NCBI GenBank assembly: GCA_016195405.1
Contig: JACPZP010000032.1
Span: 40,920 to 104,919, forward strand
DNA length: 64,000 bases
Direction of reading: 5' to 3'
DNA from: Planctomycetota bacterium
GTDB taxonomy: Bacteria; Planctomycetota; Planctomycetia; Gemmatales; Gemmataceae
The notes under the pieces are model-generated. The model was not told the origin of the DNA. It saw only the letters and a program-made list of their open reading frames with translations, and did no database searches. Made by a program: the position numbers and the translations under genes. This document shows, in pieces, positions 41,361 to 50,411 of this stretch. Positions within the stretch are counted from its first letter, which is position 1, and every line of letters begins with the position of its first letter.

Positions 41361-43706
41361 TCACTTCTTTTCGACGCGCACGGTGAACGCTGGCGACGCG
41401 TTCTGCTGGTTCGCCAGCGGGGCCGCGACGCCAAGCGCGTCGACGTCCTTCGTCTCACCGGGCGCTGCATTCGCGGCGGCCATGACTTCCACTTCCGCTG
41501 TCGCTTGATCCATGGCGATGGTCGCCTTGCCCGCGGTGACATTGGGCGGCAGCTTGCGAAGGTCCAGGGCGATCGGCCCCTTGTAGCCCGCCTTGCGCGT
41601 CGCCGAGATCTTGACCTTGGCCTTGTCGCCGGGCTTGAGGGTAACGACCGCCGGCTCCACCTTAAGCTCGAAGGCCGATCCGACAAGCAGGTTGAAGGGC
41701 GGCGTGTTCTCGAGGAACTCTTTGTTTGGGACCTTGGCCTTGCCCGTGAAGAAGATTGGGAACTCTCCAAGGGGCACCTTGGCGTTGACGTCGAGCGAAA
41801 ACTTCAGCTCGTTCTTATCCTTGGCGATATTGGGGATCTTCGGGGCCGCGAGGTTTGGAGGCAAACCGGCCGGTGGATTGAACGCGATCTCCTCCATGAA
41901 ACCGGGATCGCGCTTGACGGTGATCGTCACCTGCGTAGGCATCCCTGGCGTCGCTTCCGGTGGATCGACGGCGACGGCAAGCGCGAACGGGGCTCGCTCT
42001 CGGATCGCCACAGCCACCTGATCATTCAAGTGCAACGGCGGAAACGGCAAACCGGCCAGGCTCTGGCTGATCGGCACCCGCGTGCTGACGAGTTGGCTCA
42101 CCTGCTTGCCGTCGATGGTCGCTTTGGCCAGGAGCGTAGCAATGTGCGGGCCCATCGGCGCATCGGGCTTGGCGGTGGCCGGCAATACGCTTGCATTCTG
42201 CCCCGCCTTGATGGTGACGGCGCCGCTTATGGTCGGCGAACCCACGACGCTCACGTCAATCGGCCCCGCGTAACCACGGCGATTGACCACCAGCTGAATA
42301 GGCGCCAGAGCGCCGGCGGCCAGATCGTAGCGCTCGAGGCCGAGCGAAACATCAAAGCCGGGCAGGCTAGGCGTGACCGTGATCCGATAGACTTCGCTCG
42401 GCCCGCCGTTGAGATTGATATGCTGGACGTCGAGCAGATAGTCGCCGTCTTCGGGCGGGGTAAACTCGAGGCGCTGGTCCGTCGGCGGCGGCTTTTGCGG
42501 ATCGGTCTTGGCAATCTCGGCGCCGGTCTTGGCGTTCTTGAGCACCATGTAGACCAAGGTCGGTGAATAGAGTTCCAGGGTATGCGCCTCAATGAGCAGT
42601 TTCTGCCCCTTTTTCCCGTCAAATAGATAGCAGTCGGTGTCGTCGCTCTGTTGGAATCGGCCCGTAACGGCGCCGGGGACAGGGATGCGGTTCGCTTTGG
42701 CCGGCTCATTGTTCGGCTCCTGCTCGATGGTTTCTTCGAGATCGCTCAGCGCCAACGCGACCGGCCAACCGTGCAGGCCGCTTGGTCCTTTCGGCGCCAA
42801 CCAGATCACGTTGACCGCTGGATCAGCTGGCACGGCGACTTCAATAGGAGCCACGCCTTCGACGTTCGGCCCTGCGAATTGAATTTGAACCTTGCTGCCG
42901 CGCTTGGCGGCCATCGGAATCGGCACGGTGGCGAGCGGGAAATCACCGATGCGCAGCCGATAACCATAGTCGGCGCCGCCGCGATTGAGCACGTCCTTGA
43001 CTTCAATCAGGTAGTCGCCGGCTTCCTTGAAGTGGTAAGTCAAACGCGGATCGGTCTGGCAGCCGGGCGAATCGTTGTCGTAGGCGATTTCTCGTCCCGT
43101 CTTGGCGCTGTAAAGGGAAAGCTGCGGATCGATCGGGCCGCCTAGGCGATGGCCCAAGACGTCGAAACTGAGCCGCTGTCCCGCAGGCACGGTGATTTTG
43201 AAAAAACTGCTCTGCTCGGCCTCGGTGCGGCCGGCCACCACGCATGGCACGGGCAGCTGCTGCGCGGCATCCCTTGTGCGGTTCATTCCGGTCTCGATGA
43301 CCTGCGGCAATTCGTCGATACAAAATATCCGTATATTGGAAATGCCGCGCGCGGTGGCCAGGCGGACAGCATGATAGCCCAGCGGGGCGTCAGCCGGGAC
43401 CTCGAGCCGGACCTTCAGCTTGGAATTGTCCTGGCTATTCTTGTCCTCCGCAGGTATGGTGATTTTGGAGGGAAATCCAGTCCACAAGGCGGTGGGTCCA
43501 GCGAGGTTGGCGCCGGTCAGAACGAGGTCCATGGTCGTGCCGCGCTGCATTCCCATGGGCGCCGGCATGGCGAGGACTGGCGCCTGCGGGTTGGGCGGAA
43601 CGGGCGGCGGAGGCTTTTGGCCCCAGCTGACGGATGGTGAGCCTAGACAAACACACAGTGACAGGGGTATGACACTGCCAATTTGGAAAACCGTTCGCAT
43701 CCTCAT
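41361..43706 (-). CDS. Secreted protein with PPC-type domains
   Basis: 781 aa. N-terminal signal segment (GSVIPLSLCVCLGSPSVSW) and Pro-rich start. Then Ig-like and pre-peptidase C-terminal (PPC)-type modules: EQSSFFKITVPAGQRLSFDVLGHRL, DYLIEVKDVLNRGGADYGYRLRIG, GDYLLDVQHINLNGGPSEVYRITVTPS. Pfam-type PPC domains bind or stabilise secreted proteases; no protease domain is found here, so this looks like a non-catalytic planctomycete surface protein with large copy number in the phylum. Near the C-terminus are repeats of FEL-type Ig strands (PGDKAKVKISATRKAGYKGPI). It is located outside the cell. Confidence 0.75.
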   Translation of the reverse strand: MRMRTVFQIGSVIPLSLCVCLGSPSVSWGQKPPPPVPPNPQAPVLAMPAPMGMQRGTTMDLVLTGANLAGPTALWTGFPSKITIPAEDKNSQDNSKLKVRLEVPADAPLGYHAVRLATARGISNIRIFCIDELPQVIETGMNRTRDAAQQLPVPCVVAGRTEAEQSSFFKITVPAGQRLSFDVLGHRLGGPIDPQLSLYSAKTGREIAYDNDSPGCQTDPRLTYHFKEAGDYLIEVKDVLNRGGADYGYRLRIGDFPLATVPIPMAAKRGSKVQIQFAGPNVEGVAPIEVAVPADPAVNVIWLAPKGPSGLHGWPVALALSDLEETIEQEPNNEPAKANRIPVPGAVTGRFQQSDDTDCYLFDGKKGQKLLIEAHTLELYSPTLVYMVLKNAKTGAEIAKTDPQKPPPTDQRLEFTPPEDGDYLLDVQHINLNGGPSEVYRITVTPSLPGFDVSLGLERYDLAAGALAPIQLVVNRRGYAGPIDVSVVGSPTISGAVTIKAGQNASVLPATAKPDAPMGPHIATLLAKATIDGKQVSQLVSTRVPISQSLAGLPFPPLHLNDQVAVAIRERAPFALAVAVDPPEATPGMPTQVTITVKRDPGFMEEIAFNPPAGLPPNLAAPKIPNIAKDKNELKFSLDVNAKVPLGEFPIFFTGKAKVPNKEFLENTPPFNLLVGSAFELKVEPAVVTLKPGDKAKVKISATRKAGYKGPIALDLRKLPPNVTAGKATIAMDQATAEVEVMAAANAAPGETKDVDALGVAAPLANQQNASPAFTVRVEKK

Positions 43707-44069
43707 GATTCCAGCCTCATAGAATTCGGTTGGTTGAAACTAGCCTGAGCCGTGGAAGCAACCGCGCATGCAATCGCTAAAGCGCGCAGGCCTGAACGCC
43801 TGCAAGGGGGGCTTCCTAGCATCCTAATCTCAGGACGCGCCCGCTCCAAGCAAAATGCCGGTGCAAACCGTGGAAAATTAAGAGCCGGCGCGAAACGGCG
43901 CGAAGTTCAGAATGATCCACGGAATTTCACCGCGTACCGGTTTTTGACCTATAGTTGATTACGCCCTGTTCTGCCTCAGGAGATCGTGCCAGCAAAATCG
44001 TGCCGCGGAAGACGCTTTTTCCGCGCTCCCGAATAGCGCGATGGTGAAGAGCATGGCCAGGAGATCATC
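43707..44069. other. Intergenic stretch between divergent genes
   Basis: No gene supported. Contains a small GCAGGC...GCCTGC hairpin near 43785-43802 and AT-richer sequence upstream of the plus-strand FHA-HD-GYP gene. Promoters for both flanking genes are expected here; no boxes are clear enough to mark. AGGAG at about 44058 is the ribosome-binding site of the GTG start at 44070. Confidence 0.45.
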
Positions 44070-45617
44070 GTGAAGCGCCGCATCCGTCTGCGAGGCATCA
44101 ACGGTGAGGTCGAAGGCAAGATCTGGGAATCCGATGCGGTTCTGCGCGCCGGCCGGCTCGCCACCCTTGAAATCGTGCTCGACGACACCTCCGTAAGCCG
44201 CCGCCATGCCGAAATTCGCGCCTCCGCCAATGGCTGGCGTGTTCGCGACCTCGGAAGCACCAACGGCACTTTTCTGAACGGCGCCCGCCTCGGGCCTGGC
44301 GAATGGCCGCTGCGCGCGCACGACATCGTCCGTTGCGGCAACGTCACCCTAGTCGTCGACATGCTGATAGAAGGCAAGGACGAAGAAGACAATCTTGCCA
44401 ATACCGAGAACCTCTTGGTCGAGGCCACTTCTTGCCACACCTGGGAAGACGCGATCAACGGCCTGGCTTTTGACCGCAATCGCAGTCCGCGTCCCGGCGA
44501 GCAGTTGCTGGCCCTCTTGCGCGCGGGCCATCACCTCGTCCACCTCGAGAGCGAGGAAGACCTCCTGCATACGATCTTAAATGACGCCGTCAGCACGCTC
44601 GACGCTCAGCGCGGCGCCATCGTCCTGGCCGAGGGACCGATGGGGCCCTTGAAGCTGCGCGCCCTGGCGAGCGGCCACAGTCAGATTCCCAGCCGGCCGG
44701 GCTTCAGCCAGAATGTCGCCCAACGGTCCTTCAACCGCGGCGAGTCGATCCTGTGCGGCAGCGTCGAGGAGGACCCGGAATTGGCCGGCGCCCGCAGCAT
44801 CGCCGAAGGGACCATGGCCTCGGTCCTGTGCGTGCTCCTGCGAACGCCGCGCAAAAAACTGGGTGTCTTGCACCTCGACCGCGGCCCGATGCAAAAACCG
44901 TTCAGCCAAGACGACCTGCACCTGGCCGACGCCATGGCCGCCCATGTTTCCGCCGGCATCGAGTCGGCCCAGCTGTTGCGTAAGCAGCGCGAGCTTTTCT
45001 ACGCCACCATCACCATCCTGGCGCAGTCGGTCGAACTGCGCGACGAATATACCGGCGGGCACACCGCGCGGGTCACGGAATACGCGTTTCTCCTGGGCCA
45101 GCATCTCGATCTCAACCCGGATGACCTGCATCTGATCCGCATCGGCACGCCGCTCCACGACATCGGCAAGATCGGCATCGACGATAAGATCCTGCGCCAT
45201 CCCGGCAAGCTGTCGCCGGCGGAATTCGAGGTCATGAAGACGCACACGACCAAAGGCGCCAAGATCCTCGAGCAGGTGCCCGACTTGCACCCGGTCATTC
45301 CCATCGTGCGCTCGCACCACGAACGCTGGGACGGCGGCGGCTATCCGGACGCGCTCAAGGGTGAAGCCATCCCGCGCCTGGCCCGCATCGTCACCGTCGC
45401 CGATGCCTTCGACGCCATGACCTCGACTCGCCCCTATCGCCAGGGCCTGCCGCCGGAAGTCGCCTTCGCGGAGGTCGAGAAGCAGCGCGGCCGGCAGTTC
45501 GATCCGGAATGCGCCTCCGCCTTCCTAAAAATCCGCCAACACATCGTGCAAGAAATGCAATCCGAGACCAAGCGAATCGGCGCCCTCGGTCCCGCCACCA
45601 TGCGGCTCGCGACCTAA
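44070..45617 (+). CDS. FHA-GAF-HD-GYP protein
   Basis: 515 aa starting at GTG 44070 with AGGAG 7-8 bases upstream. N-terminus: FHA domain (VSRRHAEIRA, STNGTFLNG). Middle: GAF-type sensor (VLAEGPMGPLKLRAL, GVLHLDRGPMQKPFSQDDLHLADAMAAHVS). C-terminus: HD-GYP domain (GHTARVTEYAFLLG, GTPLHDIGKIGIDDKILRHPGKLSPAEFEVMKTH, RSHHERWDGGGYPDALKGEAIPRLARIVTVADAFDAMTSTRPYR), with the HD and GYP motifs intact. HD-GYP proteins hydrolyse cyclic di-GMP. FHA recruits phosphothreonine partners, so the protein may link Ser/Thr kinase signalling, abundant in planctomycetes, to c-di-GMP. Confidence 0.92.
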   Translation: MKRRIRLRGINGEVEGKIWESDAVLRAGRLATLEIVLDDTSVSRRHAEIRASANGWRVRDLGSTNGTFLNGARLGPGEWPLRAHDIVRCGNVTLVVDMLIEGKDEEDNLANTENLLVEATSCHTWEDAINGLAFDRNRSPRPGEQLLALLRAGHHLVHLESEEDLLHTILNDAVSTLDAQRGAIVLAEGPMGPLKLRALASGHSQIPSRPGFSQNVAQRSFNRGESILCGSVEEDPELAGARSIAEGTMASVLCVLLRTPRKKLGVLHLDRGPMQKPFSQDDLHLADAMAAHVSAGIESAQLLRKQRELFYATITILAQSVELRDEYTGGHTARVTEYAFLLGQHLDLNPDDLHLIRIGTPLHDIGKIGIDDKILRHPGKLSPAEFEVMKTHTTKGAKILEQVPDLHPVIPIVRSHHERWDGGGYPDALKGEAIPRLARIVTVADAFDAMTSTRPYRQGLPPEVAFAEVEKQRGRQFDPECASAFLKIRQHIVQEMQSETKRIGALGPATMRLAT

Positions 45618-45774
45618 GACTCAAATTGTAGTGGTAGAACTGACGCCCCGCCAAACTGGGCACTTTCTCTCCTTCGCATGATTCGCGTTTTCAAGCCTTA
45701 TCGAGCGCTCGTCGATTGCAATTCCGTTTCCCCCGCCTTAAAATCCAATCAATACTTCCATTCGGGCCCAGCTT

Positions 45775-46966
45775 ATGGCGCGATGCAACTATTTGGGCTG
45801 GCTGCTCATTCTTTGGGCCATTTTGGCTTGTCTCGTGTCCGCCTCCGGTGCCCACGCTCAAAGCGGCTCCGCTGACGACGCCAAAAGAAATCGCTACGTT
45901 CCCATCCCGTTGCGCGGCGACATTGAGTCGCTGTTGCGCGACCGGCTGCGGCTGGCGCAGGAAAACGACACGCTGAAAAAGTTCCTCGCGGACCTTCTGA
46001 ATCGCCATGCCGAATTCGGGCTCGAACCGGGCAAGTTGGACAAGCTGGACATCGACAACGCGACCTTTCGTTCCGTGCTCAAAGAGGCGATGAAGCGGAA
46101 AGCCGACGGCGCTGAATTCTCGCTGAAAGACCTCCAGGAACTCCAGGAAAAGCTGCAGAAGCTAGTTGCCGGCGGCTCCGGCGGAACACAAGGCGCTACG
46201 CCCATGCGCGGCGCGCAGGGCCGGCGCGCCGGCCCCGCGCCGGCTTCGACCAGTACAGGCGACAATCTGGCTCGGCTGGCGGAAACTTGGCTGCGCCGCA
46301 CCGACCGCCAGGCGCTGGGCGGGCTGCTGCAGGAATCCGCGGCTTTTCGCAAGGGACTCGAAGACTTGCGCGCCCTTGCCGACGGCACGGAAGGCCGCAG
46401 CTGGGGCGCATTAGAAAGCTTGCCCGACTACCTGCGCTTCTCGGAAAAGTGGAACCACGAGTGGGCCGACAAGTTCATCGGCGGCGTCCGTGAAAATCGA
46501 ATTTGGCGGCGTCAGCGTTCCCAGCGTCCGCCTCCCCAGCTTGAGCGGGCTGCCCGATGTCGGCGGCGGCCAGGCGATTCTCTGGATCGTGGTCATCGGC
46601 ACCGGCCTGATCGCTTGCTGGCCGCTTCTGCGTGGCTTACGCTCGGCCAGGGCGCCAGCGGTAACTGCTGTTTCGAAGCCTTGGCCGGTCGATCCGCGGC
46701 AAGTCGTCACGCGCAGCGAGCTGGTGCGAGCCTTCGATTTTTTGGCCCAGCTGCTCCTGGGGGATACGGTCAGACCCTGGAATCACCGCGCCGTGGCCCA
46801 GCGCCTCTTCGGCCGACAAGCAGACGAGAGCTGCCGCCGAGCCACTTTGTGCCTTGCCGATCTTTACGAACAGGCCCGCTACACGACGGGGGCCGACGCA
46901 CTTTCGGAAGCGGACCAGGCGTTGGCCCGGCGCGATCTCTGCCTGCTAGGCGGGGTGAAGCCATGA
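45775..46966 (+). pseudogene. DUF4129-type protein, apparently frameshifted
   Basis: The 5' frame starts at ATG 45775 (YLGWLLILWAILACLVSA signal segment) and reads sensibly to about 46485. From 46490 the likely continuation is in the next frame: SLSGLPDVGGGQAILWIVVIGTGLIACWPLLRGLRSA (membrane anchor), then a DUF4129-like C-terminus (VTRSELVRAFDFLAQLLLGDTVRPWNHRAVAQRLF, RRATLCLADLYEQARYT), ending at 46966. So one protein of about 395 aa is probably split by a one-base shift near 46485. Uncorrected, the first frame stays open by chance (GC-rich) to 48396, joining the next gene. An error, a mutation or two genes cannot be told apart here. DUF4129 proteins are transglutaminase/protease-associated in planctomycetes. 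Confidence 0.6.
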
Positions 46967-48396
46967 CCGCTCCCTTGTGGCGCGCCCGCGCGGTCCTAGC
47001 CTCGGCGATTCTCTTCGTGATGGCATTGCCGGCGTTCTGCCAAGATAACAAGGACCTAATCCAAGAGAAAAAGGAAGTGGTTACGGTGCCGGCGCACGGT
47101 TTTCAAGTTCTCGGCCATCTGCTCGACCATTTCGACTTGCAGCCTCTTGAAAGCATCACGTCGCTGGACCAAGTGAAACCGGCGGAAACGTGGATCATTG
47201 CTTTGGGTGAGTTGAAGCTCGATGAGCTGCACGCGATGTTTGACGGCGGCTTGCCGACATTCCTGAAAAACGGCGGCGCGCTCTTGATCGCCAGCGCCGC
47301 GCCGGCGTCTTTGCGACCTTGGAACCTTGAGATCCCCGGCTGGAAATTACAACAAGACCTGGACTCGGCCTATCGGGAAATCGCGGATTGCCCGATGATC
47401 GTCGAAGGCATCAAGACTGCCCATCCGCTATTCAAAGGTCTTAAGCGCGGAATCGCCACCAATCGCCCCAGTTTGTTGCGGTCGCGTGGGGCCAGTTTGC
47501 CTTTGCTGGCCCAGTTCTCCGCGGACACACGTCTCGCGCCGCCGCCGGCGCTTTTTGGCTTGCCGATCAAGGTACGTCGCCCGTATCAGTTCCTGTGCGG
47601 CAGTCCGGGCGACTCTCCGGCGGCGGGCCGCATGGCCGTATTGAGCGACGACGGCGTCTTCATCAACAGCATGCTCTTGGGCCACGACAGCGAAAACTTC
47701 GAATTCACGCTCAATGCCATCGCCTGGTTTCGCGATGGACCGCAGGGAAAACGGCGCTACGCCCTCCTATTGGAAAACGGGCAGCCGGTGAAAGACTTCA
47801 CTCTTCCCCTTCACATCGACATGCCGGGACTTCCGCCCGAGCAGGTGCTCGCCATAATCAGCCGGCGTCTCGCGGAGATGGACCGAGAGAACTTTTTCAA
47901 TCACTTGCTGCTGAAGGGCTTGGGCCGCGAAAACGTTTGGCGTGGAATCATGCTCGCACTCGCCGGGATTCTTACATTCTTGCTGATTCGCCGCTTCGTC
48001 TTGGCCCGCTACCGGCTCGAAACCTGGGTGCCGCTGGTAGTGGGACGTCATGCGTCGCGGTCGCCGGCGCTGCCCTTGGAATGGCAGCGGCACGAAGCGC
48101 TGCAGAAGCTCAACAACTACGTCGAGCCGGCGCAGGTGTTGGCCCGGCAGTTCTTCCAGGAGCACTTCGAAGTAACGCCGCAAAGCTACAAGAGTGAAAG
48201 TCGGCCGCGGAAAATGATCGCTCCCGGAAACTGGTTGGCGCGTTGGCGTCTGCGCCGCCAAATGAGCGCCCTTTGGCGTAACGCCGGCCGGCCTCCAAAA
48301 CGCGTCTCGCGCCGTCGATTCGTTGCAATGGCGAAGACAATTGACGAGCTTGACGACTTGTTGAAATCCGGCCAAGCGCGTTTGGCGGACACGTAG
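46963..48396 (+). CDS. DUF4350 domain-containing protein
   Basis: 477 aa from ATG 46963, overlapping the end of the DUF4129 frame by ATGA. N-terminal signal segment (ARAVLASAILFVMALPAFC) then the DUF4350-type region (VQEKKEVVTVPAHGFQVLGHLLDHFDLQPLESI; SLLRSRGASLPLLAQFSADTRL) and a membrane helix (GIMLALAGILTFLLIRRFV) before a cytoplasmic C-terminus. Usually this gene sits in a moxR-DUF58-DUF4129-DUF4350 operon; here no MoxR or DUF58 is adjacent. The last residues (LADT) lie in a dispersed GGATTTGCAATCC repeat. Confidence 0.75.
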   Translation: MTAPLWRARAVLASAILFVMALPAFCQDNKDLIQEKKEVVTVPAHGFQVLGHLLDHFDLQPLESITSLDQVKPAETWIIALGELKLDELHAMFDGGLPTFLKNGGALLIASAAPASLRPWNLEIPGWKLQQDLDSAYREIADCPMIVEGIKTAHPLFKGLKRGIATNRPSLLRSRGASLPLLAQFSADTRLAPPPALFGLPIKVRRPYQFLCGSPGDSPAAGRMAVLSDDGVFINSMLLGHDSENFEFTLNAIAWFRDGPQGKRRYALLLENGQPVKDFTLPLHIDMPGLPPEQVLAIISRRLAEMDRENFFNHLLLKGLGRENVWRGIMLALAGILTFLLIRRFVLARYRLETWVPLVVGRHASRSPALPLEWQRHEALQKLNNYVEPAQVLARQFFQEHFEVTPQSYKSESRPRKMIAPGNWLARWRLRRQMSALWRNAGRPPKRVSRRRFVAMAKTIDELDDLLKSGQARLADT

Positions 48397-48440
48397 GACG
48401 GATTTGCAATCCGTCCGGTCGGATTGCAAATCCGTGCTAC
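48389..48440. repeat. Dispersed GGATTTGCAATCC hairpin repeat, copy 2
   Basis: Same core as the copy at 34414-34442: ACGTAGGACGGATTTGC then AATCCGTCC, followed by a second half-palindrome GGATTGCAAATCCGTGCTAC. It overlaps the 3' end of the DUF4350 gene and lies just upstream of the thioredoxin-like gene. Confidence 0.8.
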
Positions 48441-48450
48441 AGGAGTCGAA

Positions 48451-49059
48451 ATGAACCTATTTGAAAAGTATCAACTCGGTTTGCCCTACGCCGATTTCAT
48501 TTCGCTCTACGCCAACGACGCCCATAAAGAGCGGTGGCGGCAAGTGAACGATCAGGTCGCTTTGACGGCAGGGCAAAAGTCCCTGCTCGCTTCGTTCACG
48601 CGAAAAATGCCCGTGCTTTGCCTGGCCGGCGCCTGGTGCGGCGACTGCATCAACCAATGTCCCATCTTCGAGCACTGCGCCGCCGCCACAAGTTCTCCTA
48701 GCCCTGGGGGAGAGGGGTTGGGGGTGAGGGGGACCGATGCTCTGATCCAGGTCCACTATCTCGACCGCGACCATCATGCCGACGCGCAGAAGCTATTGCA
48801 GATCAACGCCGGCAATCGCGTCCCCGTCGTCATCTTCTTCAGCGAGGACGGCTTCGAGGTCGCCCGCTATGGCGAGCGGACCTTGAGCAAATATCGCCAA
48901 ATGATGCGCGACCAGACCGGCCCTAGCTGCCCCACCGGCATCCAAACGCCCGCCGATTCCCTGCTGGCCCAGGTCACGCAGGATTGGCTCAACGAATTCG
49001 AACGGGTCCAATGGCTGTTGCGCCTTTCGCCGCGACTTCGTTCGCTCCACGGCGACTAA
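48451..49059 (+). CDS. Thioredoxin-like protein
   Basis: 202 aa from the ATG at 48451, preceded by AGGAG. The active-site motif is WCGDC (residues 62-66) in [19 protein letters not shown], typical of a thioredoxin fold with two further Cys (CINQC) beside it, with [25 protein letters not shown] downstream. Residues ~80-95 ([15 protein letters not shown]) come from an in-frame dispersed repeat inserted after the active-site helix. No signal peptide is obvious, so probably a cytoplasmic thiol-disulfide protein. Not a member of a multi-gene operon on the plus strand; convergent with the ABC ATPase. Confidence 0.85.
   Translation: MNLFEKYQLGLPYADFISLYANDAHKERWRQVNDQVALTAGQKSLLASFTRKMPVLCLAGAWCGDCINQCPIFEHCAAATSSPSPGGEGLGVRGTDALIQVHYLDRDHHADAQKLLQINAGNRVPVVIFFSEDGFEVARYGERTLSKYRQMMRDQTGPSCPTGIQTPADSLLAQVTQDWLNEFERVQWLLRLSPRLRSLHGD
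48692..48732. repeat. Dispersed C-rich repeat copy 3 (in-frame in thioredoxin-like gene)
   Basis: GTTCTCCTAGCCCTGGGGGA followed by GAGGGGTTGGGGGTGAGGG: same repeat as copy 4, in reverse orientation to copies 1 and 2. Confidence 0.8.
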
Positions 49060-50399
49060 TTCTCCACCAACGACAACATCTGGCGCCGCTCGTCATAGTC
49101 GAACAAGTTGCCGAACCGCGCCCAGCCCGTGATGATGCGGAAGAGCTTCTCGTAGTTCTCCATCGGCAGGTGCATGACCAGGGTTTCGAGCACGAAGTCG
49201 CGATCCAGGGCATGGTCAGGCTGTCTTTGCAGCATGTCGCGGATCATCTGGAAGATCCCCAGCCGCAGGATCCGCTCGCGCCAGATGTCGGTGCGCTCTC
49301 CGGGAAGCGCCTTGATGAAACGGCTGCCTTCCGGCTCCAGCACCACCAGACGCTTCGGCGTGTCGACGAAGTCCAGCAATTCCGCCGCTTCCGCGGTCTG
49401 GAGCATCCGGCCAAACTCGCAATGGGTGTCGGCGGCAATGCGGAAGATGTCCTCCTTGCCGCCACGGGCGTCGAGGTATTCCAACAAGCCGACGATCTGG
49501 CTGGGGAAGGCTTCGGGCAGCGCTTCCAAGGGCGCCGGCCCCATCGTGGGCGCAGGCGCGGCCACGTCGGGCAGCGCGTGACCGGTGATGAGGTCGTGCA
49601 GTTGATCGACCAGGCGAAGAAAATCCGGCGAGCGATAATCGCGCGGCCTAGGCAGCGGATTGGCGACGATGATTTGCAACCGCCCCGGGTTGGCGCTCAG
49701 GATGACGATGCGATCCGCCATGAAAGCCACTTCCTTGATGTCATGGCTCACCATGAGGATTGACGACGGATTGCGCTCGCCGCTCGACCAAATGTCGATC
49801 ACTTCCGCCCGCAAACTTTCCGCGGTCAGCGCGTCCACCTGGCTGAACGGCTCGTCGAGCAGCAGGATTTCCGGATCGACCGAAAGGGCCCGGGCCATGC
49901 CGACGCGCTGCTTCATGCCGCCGGACAGCTCGCGCGGATAAGCGTCCTCAAACCCGCTCAATCCCACCAGCCTGATCGCATGCGCCGCTCGCCGCACCAC
50001 CTCTTGCGAAAAACTCCCCTCGCCTCTCAGGGGAGAGGGGTTGGGGGTGAGGGGCTTTCCCGCGGCTCGTAGAGCCATCCGCACGTTTTCCGTCACCGTC
50101 ATCCACGGAAACAATGCGAAGCTCTGGAACACGATGGCGATACCGGGATTGAGGCCGTGGAGCGTCTCGTCGTGATACAGCACTTCTCCGGACGTGGGAG
50201 CGATCAGCCCGGCCAAGATTCGCAGGACCGTTGATTTGCCGCAGCCTGACGGACCCAGAAGCGCGACGATCTCCTCCGGCAGAATCGCCAGATTGATTTC
50301 CTCCAACACGCGCAACGGCTTCCCGTTCGGCTGCACAAACTCATGCGAGATGCCGCGCATCTCGCATAACGCAGTTGCAGGTGGAGCAGCGATCGACAT
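49056..50399 (-). CDS. ABC transporter ATPase with AAA-associated C-terminal domain (nitrate/sulfonate type)
   Basis: 447 aa. NBD: Walker [10 protein letters not shown] (residues ~49-57), Q-loop [17 protein letters not shown], signature [16 protein letters not shown], Walker [16 protein letters not shown]-loop [21 protein letters not shown]. The C-terminal ~150 residues ([40 protein letters not shown]) form the AAA-associated domain of certain nitrate/sulfonate-type ATPases. Residues ~116-129 ([14 protein letters not shown]) are an in-frame dispersed repeat inserted between Q-loop and signature. The permease follows 13 bases away in the same operon. No substrate-binding protein gene nearby. 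Confidence 0.92.
   Translation of the reverse strand: MSIAAPPATALCEMRGISHEFVQPNGKPLRVLEEINLAILPEEIVALLGPSGCGKSTVLRILAGLIAPTSGEVLYHDETLHGLNPGIAIVFQSFALFPWMTVTENVRMALRAAGKPLTPNPSPLRGEGSFSQEVVRRAAHAIRLVGLSGFEDAYPRELSGGMKQRVGMARALSVDPEILLLDEPFSQVDALTAESLRAEVIDIWSSGERNPSSILMVSHDIKEVAFMADRIVILSANPGRLQIIVANPLPRPRDYRSPDFLRLVDQLHDLITGHALPDVAAPAPTMGPAPLEALPEAFPSQIVGLLEYLDARGGKEDIFRIAADTHCEFGRMLQTAEAAELLDFVDTPKRLVVLEPEGSRFIKALPGERTDIWRERILRLGIFQMIRDMLQRQPDHALDRDFVLETLVMHLPMENYEKLFRIITGWARFGNLFDYDERRQMLSLVEN
50013..50057. repeat. Dispersed C-rich repeat copy 4 (in-frame in ABC ATPase)
   Basis: ACTCCCCTCGCCTCTCAG then GGGAGAGGGGTTGGGGGTGAGGG: imperfect hairpin, read in frame as [11 protein letters not shown]. 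Confidence 0.85.
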
Positions 50400-50411
50400 A
50401 CGGATTCCTGT

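Noticed and set aside
39818..41770. Longer start for the 508-aa membrane protein
   Set aside because: The extra residues are an out-of-frame reading of the PPC gene end; a proper Met lies at 41344.
41259..42566. 435-aa frame on the plus strand
   Set aside because: Antisense to the PPC-domain gene; no ribosome-binding site or family motif.
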